From Rhizophagus irregularis (lineage: Eukaryota; Glomeromycota; Glomeromycetes; Glomerales; Glomeraceae): a stretch of 64,000 bases of DNA. The translations under genes were made by a program, and so were the position numbers. The DNA lies in contig NC_089446.1 of assembly GCF_026210795.1 (NCBI RefSeq), positions 3,935,001 through 3,999,000 of the forward strand, written 5' to 3'. Position 1 is the first letter of the stretch, and each line of letters begins with the position of its first letter. Positions 36,555 to 48,089 of the stretch are shown here, piece by piece. The notes below the pieces were generated by a model. It searched no databases, was not told the origin of the DNA, and saw only the letters and a list, made by a program, of their open reading frames with translations.

Positions 36555-37831
36555 ATGCAATCTCAAACTGTTATAATTATTGAGAACAGTAACAGGTTTA
36601 CTGCAGAATCGACAATCTCTTTGATTCTCACTTCCATTAACATTATAAGTTGTTCGTATGTTCTAAGTCGATTATATTTTATACGTCGATTAAAAGGTGT
36701 TGAAATCAAATATCCAACTTGCTTTGCAATTACATGTAAGTTACCCTGCACGTGATTTATTTTACTGAGACTAAGTTTTAATATGTTATCATTTTTTTTA
36801 ATTTTTAGGTTTGATTTATTCTATAATACAAATTATAAATTTTTTTATAAATAATTCAAATTTTCAAAATTATCGAACTGGAATATTTGGCAGAATCTTT
36901 GAGAAATTTTATCCAACATTCTTAACTGCAAATCTGTTATTAATTGGATTCTTAGAATTAACAACTTTATCGAAAATGAAAAATAAAATTGATAATAATA
37001 ATGATAAAACTGAAAGATATGATAATTATATGTGGCAAGAAATGTTTTTATTATCTTGGATTGCTTCCATCTTTAGAATAAATCGTTATGAACCATTGGA
37101 ATTAAAGTACGTATCATTTTTTTTTTTTGAATTTTCTTTTTTTTTCACGATTGATAAATTTTCCTGCGTTATATATGCTATATATTGATCTAACTTTCTT
37201 TTAAAATCATAGTCATATACCTCCCAAACATGTAATATTCGAATATCATTTCAATGCTATTATAATATTCATTGTTATTATAAGCGCAATTTTTTATCTA
37301 TCTGAATTAAAAAAAAATTTACATAAAGTTATTTCACGAGAACTTTTAATAAAAAGATTGAAAACCTGCGATTATATGAATCCTAATGTTATTAGGGCTT
37401 ATATATTTTGTATTATCCCTTTTCTTTTTCAATGGGTGAGTAAATTTATTATTCGCATAGCATTTAATATTGAAATATATTAAATTATTTTAATTATATA
37501 TTTATTTATTTTTTAGTCTTTGATCTTATTTTATAATATTATGAAATCAATTGGAATAAATGATTTATCTTTGAACATTCTATTGATAATTGGTAAGTAC
37601 CTTATATAACTTATTTTATATACATATTTATAATTATACTGCATATACTCAAATTTTATGAAATTTTTTGTTTTAGCTGTAAATATTGGAGGAATTGGAT
37701 ATGGAATATCATACTTTATTTATGAACGAAAATATCTTTACACTAATTTCTCAAATGACAATCCAATAATACTTTCATATGGCACTTTATTACCAACAGA
37801 CGACCAATTAATTTCTGTATCAACACAATAG
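36555..37831 (+). CDS. Seven-transmembrane protein, receptor-like (five exons)
   Basis: Exons 36555-36735, 36809-37106, 37213-37435, 37517-37592 and 37677-37831 splice in phase with GT-AG borders to give 310 residues. The N-terminus (MQSQTVIIIENSNRFTAEST) is short and not a signal peptide. Hydrophobic segments lie at about 20-43, 56-75, 96-114, 137-150, 168-190, 222-245 and 252-280: seven in all, with hydrophilic loops (for example NKIDNNNDKTERYDNY) and a short polar tail ending PTDDQLISVSTQ. The topology fits a G-protein-coupled-receptor-like or other 7TM protein of the plasma membrane. No family-specific motif (DRY, NPxxY) is obvious, so ligand and signalling partner are unknown. The gene structure is well supported. 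Confidence 0.8.
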
Positions 37832-40800
37832 ACTCCCTACTTTAAACTTTCTTTTTCAATAAAAATCTTAAAATTATTCGTATCATTTTATTGATATAAA
37901 TTTCTAACATGTACGATTAATTAATTTGAAAGTTGTTCGCTACATTTTTTATTGGTGAAACATAAATTAATTTAACACTGTGCATGATGATAGCCTGATA
38001 AGTTAAGGCGTAGTATGACATTCACTTAAATTTCAGTGATGAGCTCAATTTATTTATTATTTGTATTAATAACAGATTATTAAAACTCGAAAATCATTTA
38101 TTTATTTTTTTTTAAAAAAAAAATCTCTTACCAAATCTCCTTTGTCAGAAAATATTTATAAAATCTTGTTTTTTTCGGTAGATACAGAATAGACGCCAAC
38201 GCTTGTGAGCGTCAGGATAGGAATATCAAACGTTTGACATATGTTAGGGTTTAACTGGCTGATGTTGTGGTTACATGGATTACATATTGTATTTTTGTTG
38301 GCGTCGGTAAGATCCCCATATGTAGTGCCTATTTTAAATTTTAAATTTAGCTACACGAGCATCCCTAGATTATCACGATCATTTGATAATGTTTTTATTC
38401 AATCTTATCACATCGAATCGTTTGGCAAGTAACAAATTTTATAGTAATTATATATATAAAATATACATTCCAGTAAATAGAAATCTCATAGTTCTTATGT
38501 TTCATAGCCGATTCTAAGTGGTAAAAAATATTACAAGTAGTAGTATCCATTATAATGCTAATTTATAATTTATAATTTATAATCTACTTTTACACTAAAA
38601 CGTTCATTCATGAATCTTAAAGCGTTATAGATTTCTCACAGGGAGAGTCATAAAAGCAATACTCCTCAATAAAAGCAATACTCCTGTGAATTGTGTAAGA
38701 AGACTAGTTATCACGAGTTTGGTGTAACCATTGATTTCCCGTATTTTTTTCTTGAGATTCATTCTTGCTTTACAGGTAAAATAGGGGTTACTTCCATTTG
38801 AACTATGATTGAAGTTTCTAATAATTTCTTTATAATAATACACATGTCTTTCGTGTCTTTCAGTGAATCCTTAATAATTATTTAAGATCAATTGAATAAA
38901 ATATTTTTAACAATCATGATTCTTCGAATGTGATGTGGAAATTTGCGAGATTAAAAAATTGAATCCTGAAATTATAAGTTTAAAATTTTCTAATACTAAA
39001 AATATACTATCCAGTCGGATTTATCGGAATTTCATATAATTAAATTTGCCGACAATATAAAGTTTACAATAAGTCTATTGGATGAGTTTACATTATCATG
39101 CATAATTTTACATATTGACCAGGGGAGCGAAAAAATCTACATGGGGTAATTACTTATTAGGAGTAATTATATCCTTCTTTAGAATAAACTACTATATGTT
39201 GATAGAATTTATCACGGGAATAATAATATACAGCAATAATATTAATATGATCAGCATCGTAAAAATCATTCATCCTTAATGAACTTTTCCACTTTGATCC
39301 CTTTTTAATTTTTTTATTTTATTATTTTAACAATCTTACTTTTTAAAGATTGTCATCCGTTAAACTTATTTCACAATAAAAAACCTTAAACTTGATGTGA
39401 TATATATATATATATTTTAACTCAAATGAAATTTAAAATAAAGTTTTTTTAGAAGATTTCGTTATAATTAAGATGCATCTGCGTGGCGAACAAGCTTTAT
39501 TCCAATAAGTAGATCTTTTATATAGTGGCGTGAGAAAATTATACTTAGAAGGTTTATCTCATATTGAACTGCATAATTCTTATCTGTTGTGCATTTGATA
39601 GATTAATTCGATTCCATTTTAAATCGTTCAAATGGATCTAAAAACGAGAAAATAACAAGAAAAAACTAAATTTTTATTTTTTATTTCTTTTTTTTTTAAA
39701 AAAAAATCTCTTTTAATACTTTTTTAAATCATCTTTTGAATAAAACAAAAATTAAAATAGTGAAAGATAATCAGGATAAATGACTGATAATATTAAGCAG
39801 ATACTGTATATACGATATCAGACATGTCAGTAGACAGCTGTATAATAACGTGCTCATAGAAATAATATCTCAGCCTTAAACTAAAACAAGCGATGATTAG
39901 ATAAGCCGCAAAATGCAGACGCTATTTATTATTTAATACATCATAAACTGTTTCATATGATGTAAACATCCGTAAATACTGCGCCACACTTTAAAAATGG
40001 CGGGGAAAAGCACTTCACTAAAATGAAATCTTTCACGTTTTTATACATTTTTATAATTATTTTGAGTATAACAGATAATATATTTCATTGTGTAAATCCT
40101 TTGTTAAGCTCGTGCAACGTCATACTTTTGATGTTTGTATAAAAACCGAAAAGTTATTGATTATCTTTTTAGGGTTCATTGTGTTTTATTTTCTTTTAAA
40201 GTAAAAGGCAATAAGGTGACATAAATTTTTGAACGGGTGATGGTGATCTCTTACAAGTTTGTGATCAAGCATTGTGGCCGTGCGGAAAACGAAGTCTCAT
40301 TTATGCCCTAGGTGATTGAATTTTATGCATGTGTTTAAACAAGAAAAAAAAATTATTGTTATAAAACCCCTGAAAGTTCAATAATGATTGGTTTGTAAAA
40401 CGTAAAAAAAAAAAATTTTTTTTTTATTATAGAGAAACATTTACACAGCATTTTTCTTTGATAAATACATATGTGAAACTTATGTTTATTATTGGCTGTC
40501 ACAATTATTTTTTCATAGTTTTTTCATTTTCATTTTTTTTTTTTTTACCAGAATTATTTATTTTGTTCAACATAAAAAAAAAAAACTGATGATTTATCTT
40601 TTTTGTTTAGTGATTTTCTATTAAGGGGAGGGGGGGTTGAAAAATTCTTTAAATCATATTATTTGCCTATATATATGCTAGTCAATCCCAAAATCTCAGT
40701 TTTTTCTTTTTTTAAAAAAAAAAATTTTCTGCCCGAAAAAATTTTTTTTTTCAACCTAGTTAATAATAATAATTTTTTTTTAGAATAGAATATTATAATA

Positions 40801-40953
40801 TACACACACAACACACTCATATATATATGTATATATATATTTAGAAATATAAAAAAGAAAAAGTCAAAAAAACCTAAACTAACGAAATAAGTAACAAAAA
40901 ATTCCGACGAAAAAGAATCAACAAAAAAATTATCCAATAAGAATTTTCGTGTC
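37832..40953. other. Long intergenic region between the 7TM and kinase genes
   Basis: No firm gene. There is a weak frame at 38241-38432 (separate entry), a hairpin GACGCCAACGC..GCGTC near 38195-38213, and long A and T homopolymers through 39700-40790. A G-run (GGGGAGGGGGGG) occurs at about 40625. Confidence 0.5.
38241..38432 (+). CDS. Weak candidate small secreted protein
   Basis: A 63-residue frame from an ATG begins MLGFNWLMLWLHGLHIVFLL, hydrophobic enough for a signal peptide, with an A-S cleavage-like site about residue 21-22. A GTAAGA string right after the leader could be a donor, but no downstream exon fits. The rest (IPRLSRSFDNVFIQSYH) has no recognised motif. It may be chance. Confidence 0.2.
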   Translation: MLGFNWLMLWLHGLHIVFLLASVRSPYVVPILNFKFSYTSIPRLSRSFDNVFIQSYHIESFGK

Positions 40954-43427
40954 ATGACAATTAACGAAGCAATAAATACTCCAAAACGAAAGCAAACTAT
41001 GGTATATATATTATATATTTTTAATAATGATATATATTGACGAATATCTTTTTTAAGAATGATATATATTGACATATATTGACAAATATCTTTTTAAGAA
41101 TGATATATATTGACAAATATTTATATTGTTTATTATTTATTCCGATATTAAAAAATTTGTTTATCTTTTTCTTTTTATTTATAAATAGCAGGGGCAAGTG
41201 ACAGCTAGTAAATCTTTAAAGTCTAAAAGTGCAATAAATACACCAATGTCTTCAAGTCCTCCTTCACCTAAACCTAAGCGTACTTATACACATAATCCAA
41301 GAAGTAAATCATTAACATTAAGAACTTCACCAAAAAAAGATTTAGAAAAATCAGAATTTATGTTTTCTTCCTCTCAATTTGATGATAAAGACACTACTAC
41401 TACCACAACAACAACAACAGCAACCGAATCTATTGAATCCTTAGCGTCACCCGTTCATTCTGATCAAACTAATTTAGAAGAATCTGACCCAAATTCTGCT
41501 AGCATCATTACATCTCCAACGCAATCATTAGGAAATCATGAATCAATTGAACAAGCTATAAAATCATTAGAAGAAAAAATAAAATTGGATCAACAAGAAC
41601 ATGCTATACGTATTTTATCACGTCAAATACAACAACCTGAGTATAAAGATGATGTTAATGATCCAAACTCTTCAGGAAAGAAATCAATTCGATCTAATAC
41701 TGTATCACCAAGACCAGTTGAAAGAAAACCACTCATAAAGCCAAAAGCTTATTCATATGGTGGTAGTGGTGGTTCACAATCATATGGTAATCCACAAAGA
41801 TCACAACCAGTTAATAACGAATCACAACGTAAAGCTTCTATTTCTTCTATTAAACCAAAAAATCTTTGCACTTGTGGTGATGCTGATAGTTTTTGGTGTC
41901 AAGTATGTGAAAATCGGAGATTTAAATCTAGTTTTCCGAAATGGACAAGCGGGAATAAAATTATTGATACTTTTATTCAAGAAACTCAATTAACTACGGC
42001 TGGTCCGTTTAATTATCTTGAGTGGATACCGTTTGAAAGATTTCGTCATGTTAAAAGTTTTGGTGAAGGAGGTTATGGTACTCTTTCTACAGCTACTTGG
42101 TTGGATGGCCCAAGAAGTTTACGAGATGAAAAAATTCAAACAAAATGGAAACGAGATTCTAGAAAGAAAGTTATGTTGAAATTTTTACGTGACTCTGAAC
42201 ATATAACTCAAGAATTCCTTAATGAGGTATGTAATATAAATAAACGAGTAGGACATTTTTTTTTTAAAAAAAAAAATAAATTCATTTTCAATTTTTTATT
42301 TATTCTTTTTTATTTAAAGTAAACTTCTTTTTTAGTTTGCAGCTTATTATAAACGAATTGCATGGGATAACTGTATGTTACAATGTTATGGAATTTCACA
42401 AGACCCTAGCACAAAGAATTATATAATTGTTCAAGAATATGCGGAACATGGTAATTTAAGAAAATATTTATCAGAAAATACAGAAAATACGAGTTGGAAA
42501 CTAAAATTAGCATTAGCTTGTGATATTGTCAAAGCATTGAAAACCATTCACGGAGCAAATTTAATACATCGTGATTTTCATTGTGGAAATATAATGATTA
42601 CAAATGATATATATACTGCTATGGGGGATCTTGGATTATGTCATCCAATCGTTGAGGATGGAACATTTTATGGAGTCTTACCCTACCTCGCTCCTGAAGT
42701 TATTAAAGGGGAAAAATTTAGTAAAGCTTCAGACATTTATAGTTTCGCTTTTGTTATGTGGGAAATATCTTCTTGTGTGAAACCTTTTAATGACAGACCA
42801 CATGATTCCGAATTGGCTTTTGATATAAGTATGGGAACACGTCCTAAGCCCGTAGAAGGAACTCCGCAAAGTTATATTAAATTAATGGAACAATGTTGGG
42901 ATCCGGATCCTTCCAAAAGGCCAAGTGCGGAATCATTACACAGGACTTTATACGATTGGGCAAAAAAAGTTGTAGAGACACCAAAACTTCCTTATAAAGT
43001 TAATACAGAATTTGCTTTTGCTGAACAATGGCGGGTTAGAACTCATCCTCATCCATCTACCTCAACTAAAGATCATCCCGAAGCTAAATATACAAGCCAA
43101 GTTTTTGATTTTCATGATTTGGGTATTCCTGACATGGAAGAAGTAGCTTGTGATCCACCAGATTCCGAACATGCTCAATCTGAACTATCTCAGTCACCTT
43201 CCGCTGAAAGCGTTGGTAGTAATACTTTAGTTGAAGATTCTATCCAAAAATGTAAAAGTCCCGATAAACAATTAATGAACGATACAATAAGTATGTAAGG
43301 TATCTTTTCCATAAAAATATATTATTTTAAGGTCTTTTTTCTTTTTTTGAATACACGTATTAATTTAATTTTATTGATAGGTCAGAAAATTCTTCCGAAT
43401 GAAAAACAAATGGAATTTGAATTTTAA
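40954..43427 (+). CDS. TKL-type protein kinase with Ser/Pro-rich N-terminus
   Basis: Preferred exons are 40954-41001, 41189-42226, 42336-43290 and 43381-43427 (695 aa). Exon 1 (MTINEAINTPKRKQTM) is supported by a GTATAT donor and TAG acceptor in phase. If the last intron is not removed, translation stops at 43298 (682 aa). Residues 1-240 are disordered, Ser/Thr/Pro-rich with a poly-Thr run. A CTCG..CQVC zinc-knuckle-like motif (about 243-256) precedes WTSGNKIIDTFIQETQ. The kinase domain has GEGGYG (about 307), the Lys in VMLKFL, HRDFHCGN (about 440), DLG in place of DFG (about 459) and APE (about 481). The catalytic residues are intact. This architecture belongs to the greatly expanded kinase family of arbuscular mycorrhizal fungi; targets are unknown. 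Confidence 0.9.
41026..41120 (+). repeat. Intronic tandem repeat in the kinase gene
   Basis: The unit AATGATATATATTGACAAAT followed by ATCTTTTTAAG is repeated about three times, the middle unit carrying an extra 10-bp internal duplication (ATATATTGAC). The array fills the middle of the first intron (41002-41188). Confidence 0.8.
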
Positions 43428-44317
43428 TTTTTGGACTAGTTACGTATTATTTATTTGTGGGATTATTCCTTCAATAAATTTATGAGACTTATCATTGAAT
43501 GGACTTTGTTGATATAATAATTTTATTTTTTTGTTATTTTTTATTATTATTATTATTATTATTTTATTTTCTCTTTCTCTTTCTCTTTCTTTTTCTTTTT
43601 GTTCTGTTTTTGGCTTAATTACTATTGTTGATAAAGAGGGACAATTAATGACAATTTGTGAAATGATGAGGAATTTGTAATGGAGAGGATATTTCACGTT
43701 TGAATGTTTTTAACGATTACTTAATGAACGTTTTGTACAGTATAATAACACTTTACTTCATCGATGTAAATTACCTACCTTTTTTATTACATATTTTTTT
43801 TTTAAAAAAAAAAACCCCCACTTATTTTGAGAAATATTTTGACAATATTTTTTAGAATAAAATTATGAATAATTTTTTACTTATATAAAAAGAAAATTTC
43901 TTAAAAAAAACGGATTACTGTATATCAAGGTTTTTCTGGAAAAAAATTTTAAGTTTGTGATTGGTAGCGAGAAAGTTAGATTTCTGTATCATTGATTTAT
44001 GATATTGAATTAGTATTGAAGCAATTACATCTTAATTTCGGGTGGAATTAAGATTAATTTTAAGTTTCGTCATTTATTAATGAATCAAATTGACTGATTT
44101 ATTAGAATGGTTGTTTTGTTGTGATAATTTTAATCATAGAAAATATTTTCGCTGGATAATTACAAATTAAATTCGGGAGTAATGAATAATAATTTGTTAA
44201 ATTTACAAAAATAATAAACTTAACGTATTTAACATTGTTTATAACATTAAATTAGATAGTGTTATGACTTAAATAATATTCATAATAGTTATAAACCTCA
44301 TTTTTCTTCATGTTTTG
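43428..44317. other. Kinase 3' flank, nothing recognised
   Basis: It contains an ATT microsatellite (about 43541-43565) next to a TTTCTC microsatellite (43569-43597). No coding frame with gene-like composition. Confidence 0.55.
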
Positions 44318-44656
44318 CTAATTAAAGATTTTATTTATTTTAGGCGTATAAAGATTATCTATCAAATTACAATTCATATCTGGAAAAATTATAAAGTAAC
44401 CATAATTGACGATATCCTTTAATTGGTACAATTTTTCTGGTGAATTGTTTTTCAGAGAATGTGTTCCAAGGGACAGCGAAATTAATGAAGTTATTTTATA
44501 TAACAAATCTGCACTGTCCGACGTCTTTACTTCCCAAATTTCAAATGTGTAATGTATTGACCATCCCATCTGAGATCATCTGTCCTCGCGGTGTTATTTC
44601 ATTATTTATGGAGCTTTGTAAACTCATTACAATGGAGAATGATGAACCGACGTTCA
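44318..44656 (-). pseudogene. Frameshifted coding fragment of unknown family
   Basis: On the minus strand, one frame reads VNVGSSFSIVMSLQSSINNE and ITPRGQMISDGMVNTLHI, then stops. The overlapping frame continues FEIWEVKTSDSADLLYKITS and THSLKNNSPEKLYQLKDIVN to the stop at 44318. The joint lies around 44545. The even coding character on each side suggests one gene broken by a frameshift, or two exons whose junction I cannot place. No family is recognised. Confidence 0.4.
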
Positions 44657-45365
44657 CGGGTTAAAAAAGAATGTCTTTCTTTGCTTCCTAACAATTGGCA
44701 AACATATATCTGTAAGACTGTTAGCCACAAATTTTAATCTAAATGTTGTAATGTTACTATAATATAGTATACTAAAAATATAATTTTACATGCCATTTTT
44801 TTTATTCGTATGAACTTAACTGCGCGAGAATGAAGACCAGGCCCATGATATTCGGCATTTCACATAAAACAAAAATTCGTGATTAATTTGATCGCTACAA
44901 AATTGTACATATGCCAAAATTGCACGTAATTGGCAAAATTTACTTCAATTGAGCTCTTGTACTTTCTCTTTGACCTCTTGTATTGCATTCTCTAATACAT
45001 TTAGATTATTCTCTACTTATTTTTAATTTTTTGAATGGACTCATTCATTTTTTGTAAAATTATTCAACTGTAGAATTATCTTTATACGATCAACGTTGAA
45101 AAATTATACACGACAAATTATCAAAATTATGCATATCACGTGATTTTTTTCGCATAGACGTAGTTTTATTCGCGTTTTAATTTAACTCTCATTTATTTTG
45201 GTGCTCTGTATAAGTAATCCCCTACGTAAAATTTTTGAATTACTCATTCAAAATACTTTAAATTGTTATATTTTTGCAAAACTTTCCACATACGATATAA
45301 ATAATTTTTTGTATGAATCCCTTTTGAGTCATGTGGCATATTGAAGTTATACTGTGAACTTTTGT

Positions 45366-45790
45366 GATGGTTACGGTATATTTCGCCAAAACATTTCGCC
45401 GAAGAGATGTTTCGCCGAAAGAAAGTTTCACCAAAAGTGCATTTATCGAATCCATTTCACCAAATCGTCACCAAAAGTGCATTTATCGAATCTATTTCAC
45501 CGAATCGACACCGAACGTCCATTTCACCGAATTCCATTTCACTCGCCGAATGGATATTTCGTCGAAAATGGTAGCGATTAACATATTTATTCATCGCGCA
45601 ATGAAAATAAAAAATATTCTAGAAAAGATTTCATGTATTTAGTATAAAAAAAATAACATAACCAAATGAAATAAATAATTGTTCGGCGAAATGGAATTCG
45701 GTGAAATGGTATTTTGTTGAAACGTTCCTTCGGCTGAATGGGCTTCAGCGAGATGGGTTTTGGATGGATATCGGCGAAAAATCCCATTAC
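45366..45790. repeat. TTTCRCCGAA degenerate array in foldback arrangement
   Basis: From 45381 to 45565 the motif TTTCGCCGAA/TTTCACCGAA recurs about ten times at irregular spacing of 10-20 bp. After a spacer of about 115 bp the complementary motif (TTCGGTGAAATGG, TTCGGCGAAAT) recurs from 45681 to 45780. The two halves are thus inverted copies. This looks like a small element with repeat-built inverted termini. A third, solo array lies at 54445-54580. Confidence 0.7.
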
Positions 45791-46009
45791 CTTTGTCTTT
45801 AAGGTTATTATCTTCGATAAATTATAAATATTATAATTAATTGTATAACCCACAAATAGTATATAACCACAAATAGACAAATGCAAATGTTAATTAATGC
45901 TTTATTTTACGGAAATGTATAAAATAATAAATAATAATATTAATATTATTAATATTATACAAAATAAATTAAATAAATAAAATCGAAATTAAATTACTTT
46001 AATTTCTAT
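45791..46009. other. AT-rich 3' flank of the first F-box gene
   Basis: Mostly AATAAT-type simple sequence at 45905-45990; nothing else recognised. Confidence 0.5.
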
Positions 46010-47488
46010 CTAATCTTCTTCAAACTTTTTAGTTTTAAATTTCTTAATAACACCCATTTTAATATATCTTTCAATTATTTTCATATTTTCAACTTTTAAT
46101 TCTAAACTAATACAATCATAACTTTTAATTACAATTAATGAGAGAGGTTTTTGTGATAACCGATTCTTCCAATTTATAAAGAATTTTTCTAAATCTTCAA
46201 AAGATATTTTTGATCTTGCTTTATAAGCATAAAATATTTCTAATTCATAAAAATTTTTAGGAGAATGTTTTGCAAAAATTTCCAAAATTTCTTTTTCATT
46301 TAAATAACCATCACCACACCAAATATTAATAGTTTCTAAATATTGACAATTATTTAAAATTAATTTCAATGTTCCTATTTCTTCCTCTAAAAATATTGAA
46401 GATAAACTTTTAAGATTTGGACAAAATTTAGCAATAACTAAATTTAATGAAGCATCATATTCCCCTATATATAATTCATTCAAATTTTTTCCATTAATTT
46501 CTAAAAATTTAATTAACATTTCAACTTTTGGAATTGCATATAAAAATTTTAAAATTTTTAAATGAGAAAAAGTAATATATTGTAATTGATTAAAATCATC
46601 AAATCCATTTAATTCCAATGAAAAAATAAGTTCTTGTAAATTTATGTATAAAGATATAAATGATAAAGGAATATAAGATTCTTTTATTTTTAATTTAATT
46701 AATGTTAAAGAAAATTTAGTTAAAGAAGTTATAATATCTGAACCATTTTCACTTTCATAAGAATAATATATTAATGTTACACTTTTTAAATTATTTTGTA
46801 AAGAAATTAAATCTGTTAATCCATTTGAAATAATATCTCCAAATTCTATAGTTAAAGTTCGTATATTATGACATATTTGTGATAATTGATAAAAAAAATC
46901 AGAATAAATATCTGAACTACATCTCAATTCTGATAAATCTTTTAAACAATTTTTTGCTTCAGGTAAATAAGTAAACATAACACTTTGAACTTTTTTTGAA
47001 TATCCAGTATCATAATCCAAAGATTTTAAGGTTGAAATTTCATTCATAAACATTTTTAATATTTCTTGTGATAATAAATATTTATTATAATTTAAACTTC
47101 GTGCAGTAATGGATCGTTGATTTTCAAGAACATGTTGAATCATTCTATCAATTTCATAAATTGAAAGAACTTTACAAAATGATGCATAATTAAATAATGA
47201 AGGTTTCCAAGTTGGAGTTGCAATAAAAATTCCATTTTTATATAAAAGATTTTTTGATTCATCAGGTAAGCAAGCAATTAAAGTACCAATAATTGCTAAT
47301 GGTACATGCGTTCGATATGGATTATAATTTACACTGTATTGAAAACTCCAAACATTCCTCCATAAAATTCTAACTGCAATTTCACACCAAAGACGATTAA
47401 CTAATAAGCATGAACGTAATGTAATTTTATCTTCATCTAAATATTCAAATATTTCATTAAGACAATCAGTAGGGAGTTGACAGGGCAT
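46010..47488 (-). CDS. F-box / leucine-rich protein, tandem copy 1
   Basis: This is a single-exon 492-residue protein starting MPCQLPTDCLNEIFEYLDED. The F-box lies at residues 4-45 (LPTDCLNEIF, LVNRLWCEIAVRILWRNVW), where these proteins bind Skp1 in SCF ubiquitin ligases. The rest is a Leu/Asn-rich series of irregular repeats (LKSLDYD, LKNLNELYIG, CPNLKSLSSI, CQYLETINIW) forming an LRR-like substrate-recognition region, ending in a basic tail (IKKFKTKKFEED). It is closest to the copy at 50012-51520, sharing the insert PYRTHVPL..IGTLIACLPD. The substrate is unknown. Confidence 0.9.
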   Translation of the reverse strand: MPCQLPTDCLNEIFEYLDEDKITLRSCLLVNRLWCEIAVRILWRNVWSFQYSVNYNPYRTHVPLAIIGTLIACLPDESKNLLYKNGIFIATPTWKPSLFNYASFCKVLSIYEIDRMIQHVLENQRSITARSLNYNKYLLSQEILKMFMNEISTLKSLDYDTGYSKKVQSVMFTYLPEAKNCLKDLSELRCSSDIYSDFFYQLSQICHNIRTLTIEFGDIISNGLTDLISLQNNLKSVTLIYYSYESENGSDIITSLTKFSLTLIKLKIKESYIPLSFISLYINLQELIFSLELNGFDDFNQLQYITFSHLKILKFLYAIPKVEMLIKFLEINGKNLNELYIGEYDASLNLVIAKFCPNLKSLSSIFLEEEIGTLKLILNNCQYLETINIWCGDGYLNEKEILEIFAKHSPKNFYELEIFYAYKARSKISFEDLEKFFINWKNRLSQKPLSLIVIKSYDCISLELKVENMKIIERYIKMGVIKKFKTKKFEED

Positions 47489-48089
47489 ACTGTTTAAATT
47501 TAAATAGGATTAATTAATAAATAAAACCATGCTTTTTTTCAAAAAAAATAAAAATAAAAAATAAAATGAAATTCAACGTGTTTTTTAACTATTGTTCAAT
47601 TTATATTTGAAACTGTGTAACAGTTGTTGTTTTACATATTTGGTTAATACATGAGTCAAACTCTGCGAAGATCTTGTCATTTTGCAGGAATGTAATAAAA
47701 CAGCATATATATATTCGGTTAAATTATGTTTTATTTTGGCTTACGAAAAAAAATGTTTTATGATATTAAATAAATAATAATGCTATTCTAATCATTATTA
47801 TTTTTTTATGTTGCTCTTTTAGTATTAATTTTTTTAATAAAACAAATTTTGATTAAATATTGCATATGCAGCGCATAATTAATATATATATATATATTAT
47901 AATTAAAAATTCTATAATATTTTGAAATAGAAGAACCGATAAGAGAAAATTTATTTATCTCTGATATCGCTGATCTATCCTATAGATTATCCTAATTTCT
48001 TAAATAATTTCCCATTAAAATTAATTTTAATCAAAAAAATTCGTCGTCAATACATAAAGTATCAGCGTACGAGCGAATTATTTATTTAT
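47489..48089. other. Spacer between F-box copies 1 and 2
   Basis: AT-rich. A segment near 47624 (TGTTGTTTTACATATTTGGT) also occurs at about 51633 upstream of copy 3, so upstream DNA was duplicated with the gene. An AT dinucleotide run lies at about 47881. Confidence 0.6.

Noticed and set aside
40659-41075. 138-residue minus-strand hydrophobic frame
   Set aside because: Antisense to the kinase 5' region and built of homopolymer runs; phenylalanine/lysine-rich low-complexity product.
43440-43697. 85-residue minus-strand frame with an Ile/Asn/Lys run
   Set aside because: Largely translation of adjacent ATT and TTTCTC microsatellites.
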